DNA from: Clostridium sp. CAG:411
Lineage (GTDB): Bacteria; Bacillota; Clostridia; Lachnospirales; Lachnospiraceae
NCBI GenBank assembly: GCA_000437275.1
Contig: FR899741.1
Location: forward strand, 50,604 to 59,552
Reading direction: 5' to 3'
Length of the DNA stretch: 8,949 nucleotides
Positions within the stretch are counted from its first letter, which is position 1. Every line of letters starts with the position of its first letter. The position numbers and the translations under genes are program-made. The notes beneath the pieces were generated by a model, which worked only from the letters and a program-made list of their open reading frames with translations, was not told the origin of the DNA and did not search any database. Below are positions 1-6,777 of this stretch, in pieces.

Positions 1-456
1 CGGTGGTCGCACAACTGCTACTTTAAAGGTATCTGTTGTCATTGGTAATATGCCCTGCTCAGCCTCCAGTTTACTTTGTCCATAAAAACCATTTGGCGAT
101 GGTTGTGTATTTTTTGTAATCACAACAGGCTTTAAACTTTTACTCTCCCCAAATACGATAATGCTGGAAAGAAAAATAAACTGCCTTGCCCCATCCTCTT
201 TCGCCTTTTTACAGCAAGCAATGGTTAAATCTCTATTTACAGCATAATATTGATTTTCCATCTCTGCCGCAGCATTTACATGTGCAATTCCTGCCACATG
301 AAGAATGGTATCATATATGCCAAAATTCACTTTTTCCCAACTACGATTTCTGCTGGAAATGCATTCTACTTTTGTAGTCTTGTCGTTCTTTTCCATCCAA
401 GCTTGAAAGGATCGACCAATATAACTACTTTCCCCGATAATCAATATCCTTTTCAT
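1..456 (-). CDS. NAD-dependent epimerase/dehydratase family protein (extended SDR), partial at C-terminus
   Basis: Reading from the ATG at 456 gives 152 open codons that run off the left edge, so the C-terminal half is missing. Visible: an N-terminal Rossmann beta strand and glycine motif GESSYIG (residues 8-14), HVAGIAHV (53-60), the SDR serine in FLSSIIVFGES (95-105) and the catalytic YxxxK as YGQSK (125-129), followed by the substrate-side VVRPP. These define an extended SDR acting on a nucleotide sugar; full members are about 280-310 aa. AAAGGA lies about 9 nt before the ATG. It follows the phosphoglycosyl transferase gene by 58 nt and is probably cotranscribed. Next to a 4,6-dehydratase and a phosphoglycosyl transferase, its likely job (inference) is 4-keto reduction of UDP-4-keto-6-deoxy-GlcNAc to UDP-QuiNAc or UDP-FucNAc, as in WreQ/WbpV-type enzymes. 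A 4-epimerase is the main alternative. Family call is firm, substrate is not. Confidence 0.85.
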   Translation of the reverse strand, partial: MKRILIIGESSYIGRSFQAWMEKNDKTTKVECISSRNRSWEKVNFGIYDTILHVAGIAHVNAAAEMENQYYAVNRDLTIACCKKAKEDGARQFIFLSSIIVFGESKSLKPVVITKNTQPSPNGFYGQSKLEAEQGILPMTTDTFKVAVVRPP

Positions 457-514
457 TTTCTTATTCCTTTTATACCAATTTCTTTTTTACAAAGACTAGC
501 TTACGTTTAAAACT

Positions 515-1117
515 CTATTTCTTTTTCAATTCGCCAGTTCCACCTTCTACCACGCCTTCCTGCTTTAATACACTGGAAAACGTCTTAAAAAAGCATTTAC
601 AGTCAAACCAAAAACTCATCCGACTAACATACTCTCCATCCAACTTTGCTTTTTCTGGTATCGGCAGTTCATCTCTTCCATTGATCTGTGCCCACCCTGT
701 CAGTCCTGGTAATACATCATTTGCACCGTATTTATCACGTTCCTCAATTAAATCAAACTGATTCCATAGTGCTGGTCTTGGTCCCACAATGCTCATCTGT
801 CCAACCAATATATTTAACACTTGTGGTAACTCGTCCAAACTTGTCTTTCTTAAAAACTTTCCAACCTTTGTAATATATTGTTCTGGATTTTCAAGCAAAT
901 GAGTAGGACAATCTTTTGGTGTATCTATCCGCATAGTGCGGAACTTCAAAATATTAAAGTGTTTTTTATGTATCCCAACTCTTTTCTGACAGAAAAAAAT
1001 CGGTCCTTTGCTATCTATTTTTATCGCAATGCATAATATAAGAAAAAAGGGTGACGCTACAATGCACCCCATCAATGAAAGTATAAAATCAATCACTCTC
1101 TTTATTTTCTGGTACAT
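515..1117 (-). CDS. Initiating sugar transferase (PglC-type monotopic phosphoglycosyl transferase)
   Basis: This 200-residue protein matches the small monotopic phosphoglycosyl transferases (bacterial sugar transferase family, PglC/WcfS/EpsL-like), which move a sugar 1-phosphate from a UDP-sugar to undecaprenyl phosphate on the inner membrane face. The hydrophobic re-entrant helix is at about 11-32, with the helix-breaking Ser-Pro at 22-23. KFRTM is at 58-62. The catalytic Asp-Glu dyad is D95-E96 in TSLDELPQ, followed by VGPRP (111-115) and PGLTGWAQINGRD (137-149). It lacks the extra N-terminal membrane domain of WbaP/WcaJ, so it is the minimal form at normal PglC length. GGGTGG-like bases sit about 10 nt before the ATG. 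It starts 20 nt after the dehydratase stop, indicating one operon. Substrate is inferred from neighbours: a 6-deoxy-HexNAc such as QuiNAc, FucNAc or a diNAcBac-type sugar. Confidence 0.93.
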   Translation of the reverse strand: MYQKIKRVIDFILSLMGCIVASPFFLILCIAIKIDSKGPIFFCQKRVGIHKKHFNILKFRTMRIDTPKDCPTHLLENPEQYITKVGKFLRKTSLDELPQVLNILVGQMSIVGPRPALWNQFDLIEERDKYGANDVLPGLTGWAQINGRDELPIPEKAKLDGEYVSRMSFWFDCKCFFKTFSSVLKQEGVVEGGTGELKKK

Positions 1118-1137
1118 ATTGTTCTGCCACCCTTTCT

Positions 1138-3021
1138 TTAAGAAACCTTCTCACTTTCTTCTTTTAAAACATACGTTGGTACAATTTCTTTCACCAGTTG
1201 TCGAATATTTTTCGTCTCATCGACTGCTGCCTCATACAAATCTTCCAACTGCTTTTTAAATATTTCTTCGTCCAGTTCAATCGGTTTTCCTATATAAATT
1301 AATTCATTTTCTGTTTTTGTCAACCCTTCTTCATCCATCAGAAGTTCTTCGTACAACTTTTCACCTGGTCTTAACCCCGAAAAAGTAATTTTAATATCCT
1401 CGTTTGGTACATAGCCAGACAAACGAATCAGATTTTTAGCTAAATCCAATATTTTTACCGGTTCCCCCATATCCAATACAAAGATTTCTCCTCCCTTTGC
1501 ATAGGCTCCTGCCTGCAAAACAAGCGAAACGGCTTCCGATATTGTCATAAAATAGCGAATAATATCCGGATGTGTAACGGTCACAGGTCCTCCATGTTGT
1601 ATCTGTTTTTTGAATAACGGAATTACACTTCCATTACTTCCCAGTACATTTCCAAAACGAACTGCTACAAACTCTGTCTGATAATATTTATTAAACGTCT
1701 GAATAATCATTTCACAAATTCGTTTGGAGGCGCCCATAATATTAGTAGGATTTACCGCTTTATCGGTAGAAATCATTACAAACTTTTGCACACCATATTC
1801 GCCCGCTGCTTTTGCGGTTTTATAAGTACCAAATACATTATTTTTAATTGCCTCATTCGGACTACTCTCCATAAGCGGAACATGCTTATGGGCTGCCGCA
1901 TGATATACAATATGTGGACGATACTGTTGAAAAATTTCATTCATTCGATTCGTATTTCGTACCGATGCAATCAATACAACTAAATTGAGATCCGGATAAT
2001 CATATTTTAATTCCTGCTGTATCTCATAAGCATTATTTTCGTAAATATCCACGATAATAAGCATTTCTGGATTTTTGGATGCAATCTGTCTGCACAGTTC
2101 ACTACCAATGGAACCACCTCCACCAGTAACCATGACTCTTTTTGCATTTACATATCCCATAATGGAATCCAAATCTACCTGTATCTGCTCTCTACCAAGC
2201 AAATCTTCAACTTCAACCTGACGCAATTTTGTAATGCTGACTTCACCATTGATTAACTGATATACCCCTGGCAAAATGCGCACATGGCAATTTGTCTCCT
2301 GACAAATATTTAATATAACACTTCGTTCTTTAGCTGAAATAGAAGGCAAGGCAACAATAATCTCATCTACACAATAATTTTTTGCAGCCTCAATAATTTG
2401 CTCTCTACCACCAACAATCGGAATACCATTTAAACGTTTTCCAATCTTTTCTACATCATCATCAATAAAACAGACAACTTTTCCTTGAATATATTGACTG
2501 GCGGTAATCTCTGTAAGCATTACACGCCCTGCATCACCAGCTCCTATAATCATTACATTGGCACCACTGCCCTGTTGAGGCATATTGATATATCGATTCT
2601 TCATTTCAAGAAGGATTCGATAAGCAAAACGTTCCAACGCAGTAAAACAGATTAAAAATACCAGAGTCATAAGATGAAAACTAATCGGCATTCGACATTT
2701 CATACTCCACATAACGATCCATTGTAATGCAGTAGAAAGAAATGCACCCTCCACAATATGTACCATCTCGCTAATACTAGCATATCTCCAGAGACTTCTA
2801 TACATTTTACAAAAATAAAAAATAATCAATGTACAGATGATATGTGCCGGTAAATATCCATACATCCAATCCAAATAATAAATTGGTATGGAGTCATATT
2901 TCAAGTCAAAACGAACCAATAGCGATAAAATGGATACAATACATATAATAAGAACATCCCCAGCTAACAGTCCCAGCTTCTGTATCTCCTGTTTTAACTT
3001 TCCTTTCTGCTGTTCTTCCAC
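1138..3021 (-). CDS. Membrane-bound UDP-GlcNAc 4,6-dehydratase (PglF/WbpM/CapD family)
   Basis: This 627-residue protein is at the usual length of the large membrane-anchored nucleoside-diphosphate-sugar 4,6-dehydratases. Four membrane segments lie at about 16-37, 54-73, 88-106 and 115-133. A first Rossmann-like domain begins with GAGDAGR (160-166). The catalytic SDR domain begins with VTGGGGSIG (298-306) and has HAAAHKHVPLME (374-385), then STDKAVNPTNIMGASK (418-433). In that last block the usual SDR tyrosine is replaced by Met429, while Thr419-Asp420-Lys421 form the PglF-type active site. GLRPGEKLYEEL is at 549-560. Known family members convert UDP-GlcNAc to UDP-4-keto-6-deoxy-GlcNAc, the first step to QuiNAc, FucNAc or bacillosamine. 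The start is GTG, with a stop codon immediately upstream in frame; the nearest SD-like AAAGG lies an unusually long 14 nt away. It follows gpsA after 58 nt. Confidence 0.93.
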   Translation of the reverse strand: MEEQQKGKLKQEIQKLGLLAGDVLIICIVSILSLLVRFDLKYDSIPIYYLDWMYGYLPAHIICTLIIFYFCKMYRSLWRYASISEMVHIVEGAFLSTALQWIVMWSMKCRMPISFHLMTLVFLICFTALERFAYRILLEMKNRYINMPQQGSGANVMIIGAGDAGRVMLTEITASQYIQGKVVCFIDDDVEKIGKRLNGIPIVGGREQIIEAAKNYCVDEIIVALPSISAKERSVILNICQETNCHVRILPGVYQLINGEVSITKLRQVEVEDLLGREQIQVDLDSIMGYVNAKRVMVTGGGGSIGSELCRQIASKNPEMLIIVDIYENNAYEIQQELKYDYPDLNLVVLIASVRNTNRMNEIFQQYRPHIVYHAAAHKHVPLMESSPNEAIKNNVFGTYKTAKAAGEYGVQKFVMISTDKAVNPTNIMGASKRICEMIIQTFNKYYQTEFVAVRFGNVLGSNGSVIPLFKKQIQHGGPVTVTHPDIIRYFMTISEAVSLVLQAGAYAKGGEIFVLDMGEPVKILDLAKNLIRLSGYVPNEDIKITFSGLRPGEKLYEELLMDEEGLTKTENELIYIGKPIELDEEIFKKQLEDLYEAAVDETKNIRQLVKEIVPTYVLKEESEKVS

Positions 3022-3079
3022 TTAGACAAGCACGACCTTTCTTCTTATCTAATGATATAAAACAGGAACAATAAATGCC

Positions 3080-4093
3080 CTATTCTTCCCATTCTAAATC
3101 AGAATATTCTGCAATACGATCTCTCGTCAATAGTTCCGCAGTTGCCTCTTTTGCAGTCTTTCCTTCAAATAATACCTGATTCACTTTCTCAATAATTGGC
3201 AATGAAACATTATACTTATGTGCCAATTTAAGTGCTGCTTTGGCTGAATATACGCCTTCTACCACTTGTTTTACCTCTTTCATGGCTTCTTCCATCGTAT
3301 ATCCTTTTCCTAAAAGATATCCTGCATTATGATTACGACTATGATTACTTGTGCATGTCACAATCAAATCACCTACACCAGATAAACCTCCCAGCGTTTC
3401 TTTTCTTCCACCCATGGCAACACCAAGTCTTGTAATCTCTGCGATACCTCTTGTCATTAACGCTGCCTTTGTGTTATCTCCAAAGTCTAATCCATCTGCC
3501 ATTCCTGCTGCCAAGGCGATTACATTCTTTAATGCTCCACCCAGTTCAATACTGATAATATCAGGACTAATATATACTCGGAACACATCATTCATAAAAA
3601 TATCCTGAATATATTCGGCTGTTTTCTTTCTTTTTGCTCCTACCACAACGGTTGTTGGAATTTCCTTGCTAACTTCCTCTGCGTGACTAGGACCTGAAAG
3701 AACAGCTACCTCTGCAGTTGGAATTTCCTGCTCCAAAATTTCACTAAGAGTCATCAGAGTTGCCTCTTCGATCCCTTTTCCTACATTTACGATAATCTGA
3801 TTTTCTTTTAAAAATGGAGCACATTGTTTTGCTGTACTTCTTACATATGGCGATGCAACAGAAAAAACAATCAAATCTTTGTCTGCACATGCTTCTTCTA
3901 AATCTGAAGTAATATAAATATTATCTGGAAGCTTTACTCCTGGAAGACGATCTTTATGCTCCCGATGTGTCTTTAACATTGTAATTTCTGCCTCTAATGC
4001 AGACCACAAAGTTACATCATGTCCATTTTTTGCCAAAACAATTGCTAACGCTGTTCCCCAACTTCCAGCACCTAATAAACTTACTTTAACCAT
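3080..4093 (-). CDS. gpsA: sn-Glycerol-3-phosphate dehydrogenase [NAD(P)+]
   Basis: This 337-residue cytosolic enzyme reduces dihydroxyacetone phosphate to sn-glycerol 3-phosphate, the backbone for phospholipids and glycerol-phosphate polymers. Motifs in order: the N-terminal dinucleotide fold GAGSWGTALA (8-17), NVGKGIE (103-109), GPSHAEEV (134-141), GALKNV (186-191) with the catalytic lysine K189, NTKAALMTRGIAE (207-219) and SGVGDLIVTCTSNHSRNHN (238-256). The length is normal and nothing is missing. The ATG at 4093 fits the family start MxKVSLLGAGSWGTA, with AGGGTG about 8 nt upstream. It lies 155 nt after plsY, whose product consumes glycerol 3-phosphate, so the two encode consecutive steps. 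The wider der-plsY-gpsA order agrees with the known der-gpsA linkage in Firmicutes. No separate promoter could be convincingly identified in the plsY-gpsA gap. Confidence 0.98.
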   Translation of the reverse strand: MVKVSLLGAGSWGTALAIVLAKNGHDVTLWSALEAEITMLKTHREHKDRLPGVKLPDNIYITSDLEEACADKDLIVFSVASPYVRSTAKQCAPFLKENQIIVNVGKGIEEATLMTLSEILEQEIPTAEVAVLSGPSHAEEVSKEIPTTVVVGAKRKKTAEYIQDIFMNDVFRVYISPDIISIELGGALKNVIALAAGMADGLDFGDNTKAALMTRGIAEITRLGVAMGGRKETLGGLSGVGDLIVTCTSNHSRNHNAGYLLGKGYTMEEAMKEVKQVVEGVYSAKAALKLAHKYNVSLPIIEKVNQVLFEGKTAKEATAELLTRDRIAEYSDLEWEE

Positions 4094-4134
4094 TTTTATA
4101 CACCCTGTCTATCCTACCTTGTAGTTTGATAGAC

Positions 4135-4166
4135 GCAAACACTAAGAGTGAAAGATATGTGTTTGC
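4135..4166. repeat. Inverted repeat in the plsY-gpsA gap
   Basis: Perfect 8-bp arms GCAAACAC (4135-4142) and GTGTTTGC (4159-4166) are separated by 16 nt. They lie in the 155-nt non-coding stretch between the plsY stop and the gpsA start. No T-run follows the structure on the minus strand, so it is not a standard intrinsic terminator. It could be an mRNA hairpin in the gpsA leader, an operator, or chance. The rest of this gap shows nothing else I can support. Confidence 0.4.
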
Positions 4167-4248
4167 CCTTTCCCTTTCTTATAGTTTTCTTTCACCTTTC
4201 ATCCTAATCACAAGTCAATTTATGTCTTTTTCACAGGAACACTTCTTA

Positions 4249-4914
4249 CTATTTTGTATTGATACTTACTTGTTCCTTTTTCTCACCCAATTTATGTTCG
4301 TTTCCATGTAGCAAACGTATAATATTCGCACGATGTTGTACAAAAGCTAATAAAGTAAAAAGGAAACTCACAATCAACATATGAACAAAATATGGGCTGT
4401 CACTATGCCAAACGATTGCACTAATAGGTAAATAAAATGCGACAACCAATGATCCCAGTGATACATATTTTGTAACAGCTACGATTACAATAAATAATAA
4501 TAATCCAATTACAATCAATTGCCAATGCGCAATTCCAAGAACAACTGCAGCCGTAACCGCAATTCCTTTTCCTCCCTTAAAGTGAAGCCAAAACGGAAAA
4601 TTATGTCCTAAAACAGTTCCCAATCCAAGCCACAACGCCATTACAATTCCCAATTCTGTATTATTTGAAAAAATAATATATCGCACCACAAGGATTGGAA
4701 GAAAACTTTTTGCTATATCGCCTACAAAGGTCATAATGCCAGCTTTGATTCCTAAGGTACGCAATGCATTTGTACTTCCTAGATTTCCACTACCTTCTTT
4801 GCGTATATCAATATTATATAATTTCCCAACAAAGTATGCTGTTGAAATACAACCAAAACAATATCCAATTACCAAACATAAGATAATAGAAATTGCCATT
4901 TGAAACGTTCCCAT
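4249..4914 (-). CDS. plsY: Acyl-phosphate:glycerol-3-phosphate acyltransferase
   Basis: PlsY is an integral membrane enzyme that transfers an acyl group from acyl phosphate (made by PlsX) to glycerol 3-phosphate, giving lysophosphatidate. This 221-residue protein shows all three family signatures: GSGNLGSTNALR (41-52), GHNFPFWLHFKGGKGIA (103-119) and HRANIIRLLHGNEHKLG (194-210). Hydrophobic spans lie at about 7-29, 58-80, 87-105, 118-147 and 152-192, consistent with a multi-pass protein. I chose the ATG at 4914. An in-frame ATG at 4974 would overlap the end of der by 56 nt and add a hydrophilic tail foreign to the family, whereas AAGGA at 4926-4930 lies 11 nt before 4914. An ATG at 4899 is also possible. 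The start is 4 nt after the der stop, so translational coupling is likely. gpsA downstream makes its substrate. Confidence 0.97.
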   Translation of the reverse strand: MGTFQMAISIILCLVIGYCFGCISTAYFVGKLYNIDIRKEGSGNLGSTNALRTLGIKAGIMTFVGDIAKSFLPILVVRYIIFSNNTELGIVMALWLGLGTVLGHNFPFWLHFKGGKGIAVTAAVVLGIAHWQLIVIGLLLFIVIVAVTKYVSLGSLVVAFYLPISAIVWHSDSPYFVHMLIVSFLFTLLAFVQHRANIIRLLHGNEHKLGEKKEQVSINTK

Positions 4915-4918
4915 GCTA

Positions 4919-6241
4919 CTATTTGTCCTTTCTCTCTCTAATAATAAATTTAAGTGGTGTTCCCTTAAATCCAAATGCTTCTCTTACTTTATTCTCAATG
5001 TATCTTGTGTAAGAAAAATGCATAAGCTTTTTATCATTAACAAAAATTACAAATGTAGGCGGCTTTACAGATACCTGTGTCATATAATAAATCTTTAAAC
5101 GTTTTCCTTTGTCTGATGGTGGCTGTTGCAATGCTACTGCTTCTGCCAGGATTTCATTTAATACACCCGTAGCAACGCGCAACGCATGATTTTCAATTAC
5201 CACATCAATCGTTTCAAATAATCTTGGAATTCTTTGTCCTGTTTTTGCCGAAATAAACAATATTTCCGCATATGGCATAAACGACAAAACTTCTCTTACT
5301 TTATTTGTATATTTATAAATGGTCTTATCATCTTTTTCAATTGCATCCCATTTATTTACTGCAATAATGATACCTTTTCCTCGGTCATGTGCGATTCCTG
5401 CAATCTTTGCATCCTGCTCTGTCACACCCTCTTCTGCATCAATCATAATAACTGCCACATCGCATCGCTCTACCGCTGTAACTGTTCGAATGATACTATA
5501 GCGCTCCAGTTCTTCTTTGACCTTACTCTTACGGCGAAGTCCTGCTGTATCTATAAATACATATTCTGTGCCATTGTATGTCACTGCCGTATCAATCGCA
5601 TCTCTTGTCGTACCAGCAATGTTTGATACAATTACACGATCCTCACCCACGATTTTATTAATAATAGAAGATTTTCCTACGTTTGGTTTTCCAATAACGG
5701 CAATTCTTGGTCTTTCATCTTCTTCCTCTTCCATGGAATCCGCGTCAAAATGTCCAATTACTTCATCCAACATATCGCCAATACCAAGCTTAGACTGTCC
5801 TGAAACAGGAAGTGGATCACCTAAACCAAGGTTATAAAATTCATACACATCTGGCATAAATTTTTCAAAATTATCTACCTTATTCACAACAAGTACAAGG
5901 TTTTTATGTGATTTACGAAGCATATCCGCAACTTTAAAATCCGCATCTACCAATCCCTGTCGTACATCTACAACAAACATAATTCCATCAGCGGTTGCAA
6001 TTGCAATTTCCGCCTGTTCACGCATATTTTTTAATATTAAATCATTTGTTTCCGGTTCAATTCCACCCGTATCAATCAATGTAAATTGTTTGTCTAACCA
6101 AGTTACATCTGCATAAATACGGTCTCTGGTAACACCCGGTGTATCTTTTACAATCGAAATCTGTTCTCCTGCAAGCATATTAAATAAAGTGGATTTTCCC
6201 ACATTTGGTCTACCCACAATAGCTACTATTGGTTTACTCAT
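4919..6241 (-). CDS. der: Ribosome-assembly GTPase Der (EngA)
   Basis: Der has two tandem GTPase domains and a KH-like C-terminal domain and acts in 50S subunit maturation. In this 440-residue protein, domain 1 shows GRPNVGKS (10-17), PGVTRD (35-40), DTGG (57-60) and NKVD (120-123). An acidic linker EEEEDE (171-176) follows. Domain 2 shows GKPNVGKS (184-191), AGTTRD (209-214), DTAG (231-234), NKWD (296-299) and SAK (331-333). The KH domain covers about 353-435. Length and motifs are complete. The ATG at 6241 is chosen because AGGAG (6249-6253) sits 7 nt before it; the upstream in-frame TTG at 6256 lies on that Shine-Dalgarno sequence and cannot use it. A good promoter is 46 nt upstream, making der the first gene of a der-plsY-gpsA unit separate from rpsO. 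Confidence 0.98.
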   Translation of the reverse strand: MSKPIVAIVGRPNVGKSTLFNMLAGEQISIVKDTPGVTRDRIYADVTWLDKQFTLIDTGGIEPETNDLILKNMREQAEIAIATADGIMFVVDVRQGLVDADFKVADMLRKSHKNLVLVVNKVDNFEKFMPDVYEFYNLGLGDPLPVSGQSKLGIGDMLDEVIGHFDADSMEEEEDERPRIAVIGKPNVGKSSIINKIVGEDRVIVSNIAGTTRDAIDTAVTYNGTEYVFIDTAGLRRKSKVKEELERYSIIRTVTAVERCDVAVIMIDAEEGVTEQDAKIAGIAHDRGKGIIIAVNKWDAIEKDDKTIYKYTNKVREVLSFMPYAEILFISAKTGQRIPRLFETIDVVIENHALRVATGVLNEILAEAVALQQPPSDKGKRLKIYYMTQVSVKPPTFVIFVNDKKLMHFSYTRYIENKVREAFGFKGTPLKFIIRERKDK

Positions 6242-6286
6242 CTTTTCTCTCCTCAACTATAGCATCTACTAATGACATTCCATCTG

Positions 6287-6315
6287 ATTCTACTATACTG
6301 ATTGATATTTGTAAA
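6287..6315 (-). promoter_or_regulatory. Predicted sigma-A promoter of der
   Basis: On the minus strand, -35 TTTACA (6310-6315) and -10 TAGAAT (6287-6292) each match the consensus at five of six positions and are separated by exactly 17 nt. The predicted transcript start is near 6280, giving a leader of about 40 nt that includes the der Shine-Dalgarno sequence. The promoter lies just after the two terminators that end the rpsO transcript, so it makes der-plsY-gpsA an independent unit. Confidence 0.7.
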
Positions 6316-6324
6316 GTTTTTTTC

Positions 6325-6354
6325 AAAAAACAGATATGCCTGCTATCCAGGCAT
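6325..6354 (-). terminator. Intrinsic terminator, second of a tandem pair after rpsO
   Basis: On the minus strand a perfect 7-bp stem, ATGCCTG paired with CAGGCAT (6336-6354), has a 5-nt loop. Five nucleotides later comes a run of six T (6325-6330). The gap between stem and T-run makes it somewhat less canonical than the hairpin at 6389-6407. It would act as a back-up stop before the der promoter. Confidence 0.7.
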
Positions 6355-6383
6355 CCATCTAACAATATTTTCATAGTAAGTAA

Positions 6384-6407
6384 GAAAAGGACCACATAAT
6401 GTGGCCC
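6384..6407 (-). terminator. Intrinsic terminator of the rpsO transcript
   Basis: On the minus strand GGGCCACA pairs with TGTGGTCC (8 bp, one G-U pair) around the 3-nt loop TTA (stem-loop 6389-6407). It is followed directly by TTTTCTT. It starts 15 nt after the rpsO stop codon and is a textbook Rho-independent terminator for the upstream nrnA-truB-ribF-rpsO genes. Confidence 0.88.
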
Positions 6408-6422
6408 CCTTCTCCAAATGCA

Positions 6423-6689
6423 TTATTTTCTTAAACCAAGTTTTTCGATTAATGCACGATATCCTTCTAAGTCCTTCTTCTTTAAATAAGCAAGTAAGTT
6501 TCTTCTTTGACCTACCATCTTTAAAAGACCTCTTCTTGAGTGATGATCTTTCTGATTTACTTTCAAATGCTCAGTCAACTCGCGAATTCTCTCTGTTAAT
6601 AAAGCGATCTGAACTTCTGGAGAACCTGTATCTCCTTCTTTTCTACCGTAAGTTGCAATAATTTCTGCTTTTTTTTCTTTACTAATCAT
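6423..6689 (-). CDS. rpsO: 30S ribosomal protein S15
   Basis: S15 is a primary 16S rRNA-binding protein of the 30S platform; it binds the three-way junction of the central domain. The 88-residue product is of normal length and closely follows the family pattern: DTGSPEVQIALLTERI (20-35), the HLKxxxKDHHSRRGLL block (41-56) and the C-terminal RNLLAYLKKKD and KLGLRK. The ATG at 6689 has a perfect AGGAGG (6698-6703) 8 nt upstream. It is preceded by its own promoter and a structured leader, and followed after 15 nt by a strong terminator. It can therefore be expressed as a single-gene transcript as well as by read-through from ribF. In many bacteria pnp follows rpsO; here der does. Autoregulation by S15 of its own leader is known in several phyla and is plausible here. 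Confidence 0.99.
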   Translation of the reverse strand: MISKEKKAEIIATYGRKEGDTGSPEVQIALLTERIRELTEHLKVNQKDHHSRRGLLKMVGQRRNLLAYLKKKDLEGYRALIEKLGLRK

Positions 6690-6771
6690 AATAAAATCCT
6701 CCTATAAAATTGCCATCTACTAAGATACAGGTCGGATCCTCCTATATCCGAGTAGTGGTTTACTAATATAC
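6690..6771 (-). promoter_or_regulatory. rpsO 5' leader with hairpin and duplicated Shine-Dalgarno (candidate S15 autoregulatory element)
   Basis: The predicted rpsO leader is about 80 nt. It contains a hairpin at 6717-6755: an outer 5-bp stem (CTACT with AGTAG), a 2x2 internal loop and an inner 8-bp stem (GATATAGG with CCTGTATC, one G-U pair) around a 9-nt loop. A competing fold pairs TCGGAT with ATCCGA (6 bp) over the same bases, so the two are mutually exclusive. The 11-mer TATAGGAGGAT occurs twice, once inside the hairpin (6736-6746) and once as the true ribosome binding site (6696-6706). Known S15 leaders in other bacteria regulate by binding S15 or trapping the ribosome; assignment here is inference from position and structure, and I did not match it to a described class. 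Confidence 0.55.
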
Positions 6772-6777
6772 TGCTAT

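Noticed and set aside
186..510. Plus-strand open frames of 63 and 86 codons near the left end
   Set aside because: They are antisense to the clear SDR coding frame on the minus strand, and their composition looks like a reverse-strand shadow.
457..514. Possible promoter between the sugar transferase and SDR genes
   Set aside because: TTGTAA and TATAAA are present but only 12 nt apart, so they do not form a usable -35/-10 pair.
4147..4193. Second inverted pair GTGAAAGA / TCTTTCAC in the plsY-gpsA gap
   Set aside because: The arms are separated by about 30 nt, no T-run follows, and they overlap the better inverted repeat at 4135-4166; probably chance in AT-rich DNA.
4915..4974. Longer plsY start at 4974
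   Set aside because: It would overlap der by 56 nt and add a hydrophilic N-terminus not seen in PlsY; the ATG at 4914 has a ribosome binding site and matches the family.
5234..5837. Plus-strand open frames of 130 and 106 codons opposite der
   Set aside because: They lie fully antisense to a highly conserved GTPase gene, are rich in Cys/Ser/Ile from reversed codons, and have no recognisable motif.
6242..6256. TTG start for der at 6256
   Set aside because: The TTG overlaps the AGGAG ribosome binding site that serves the ATG at 6241, and the extra five residues are not family-like.
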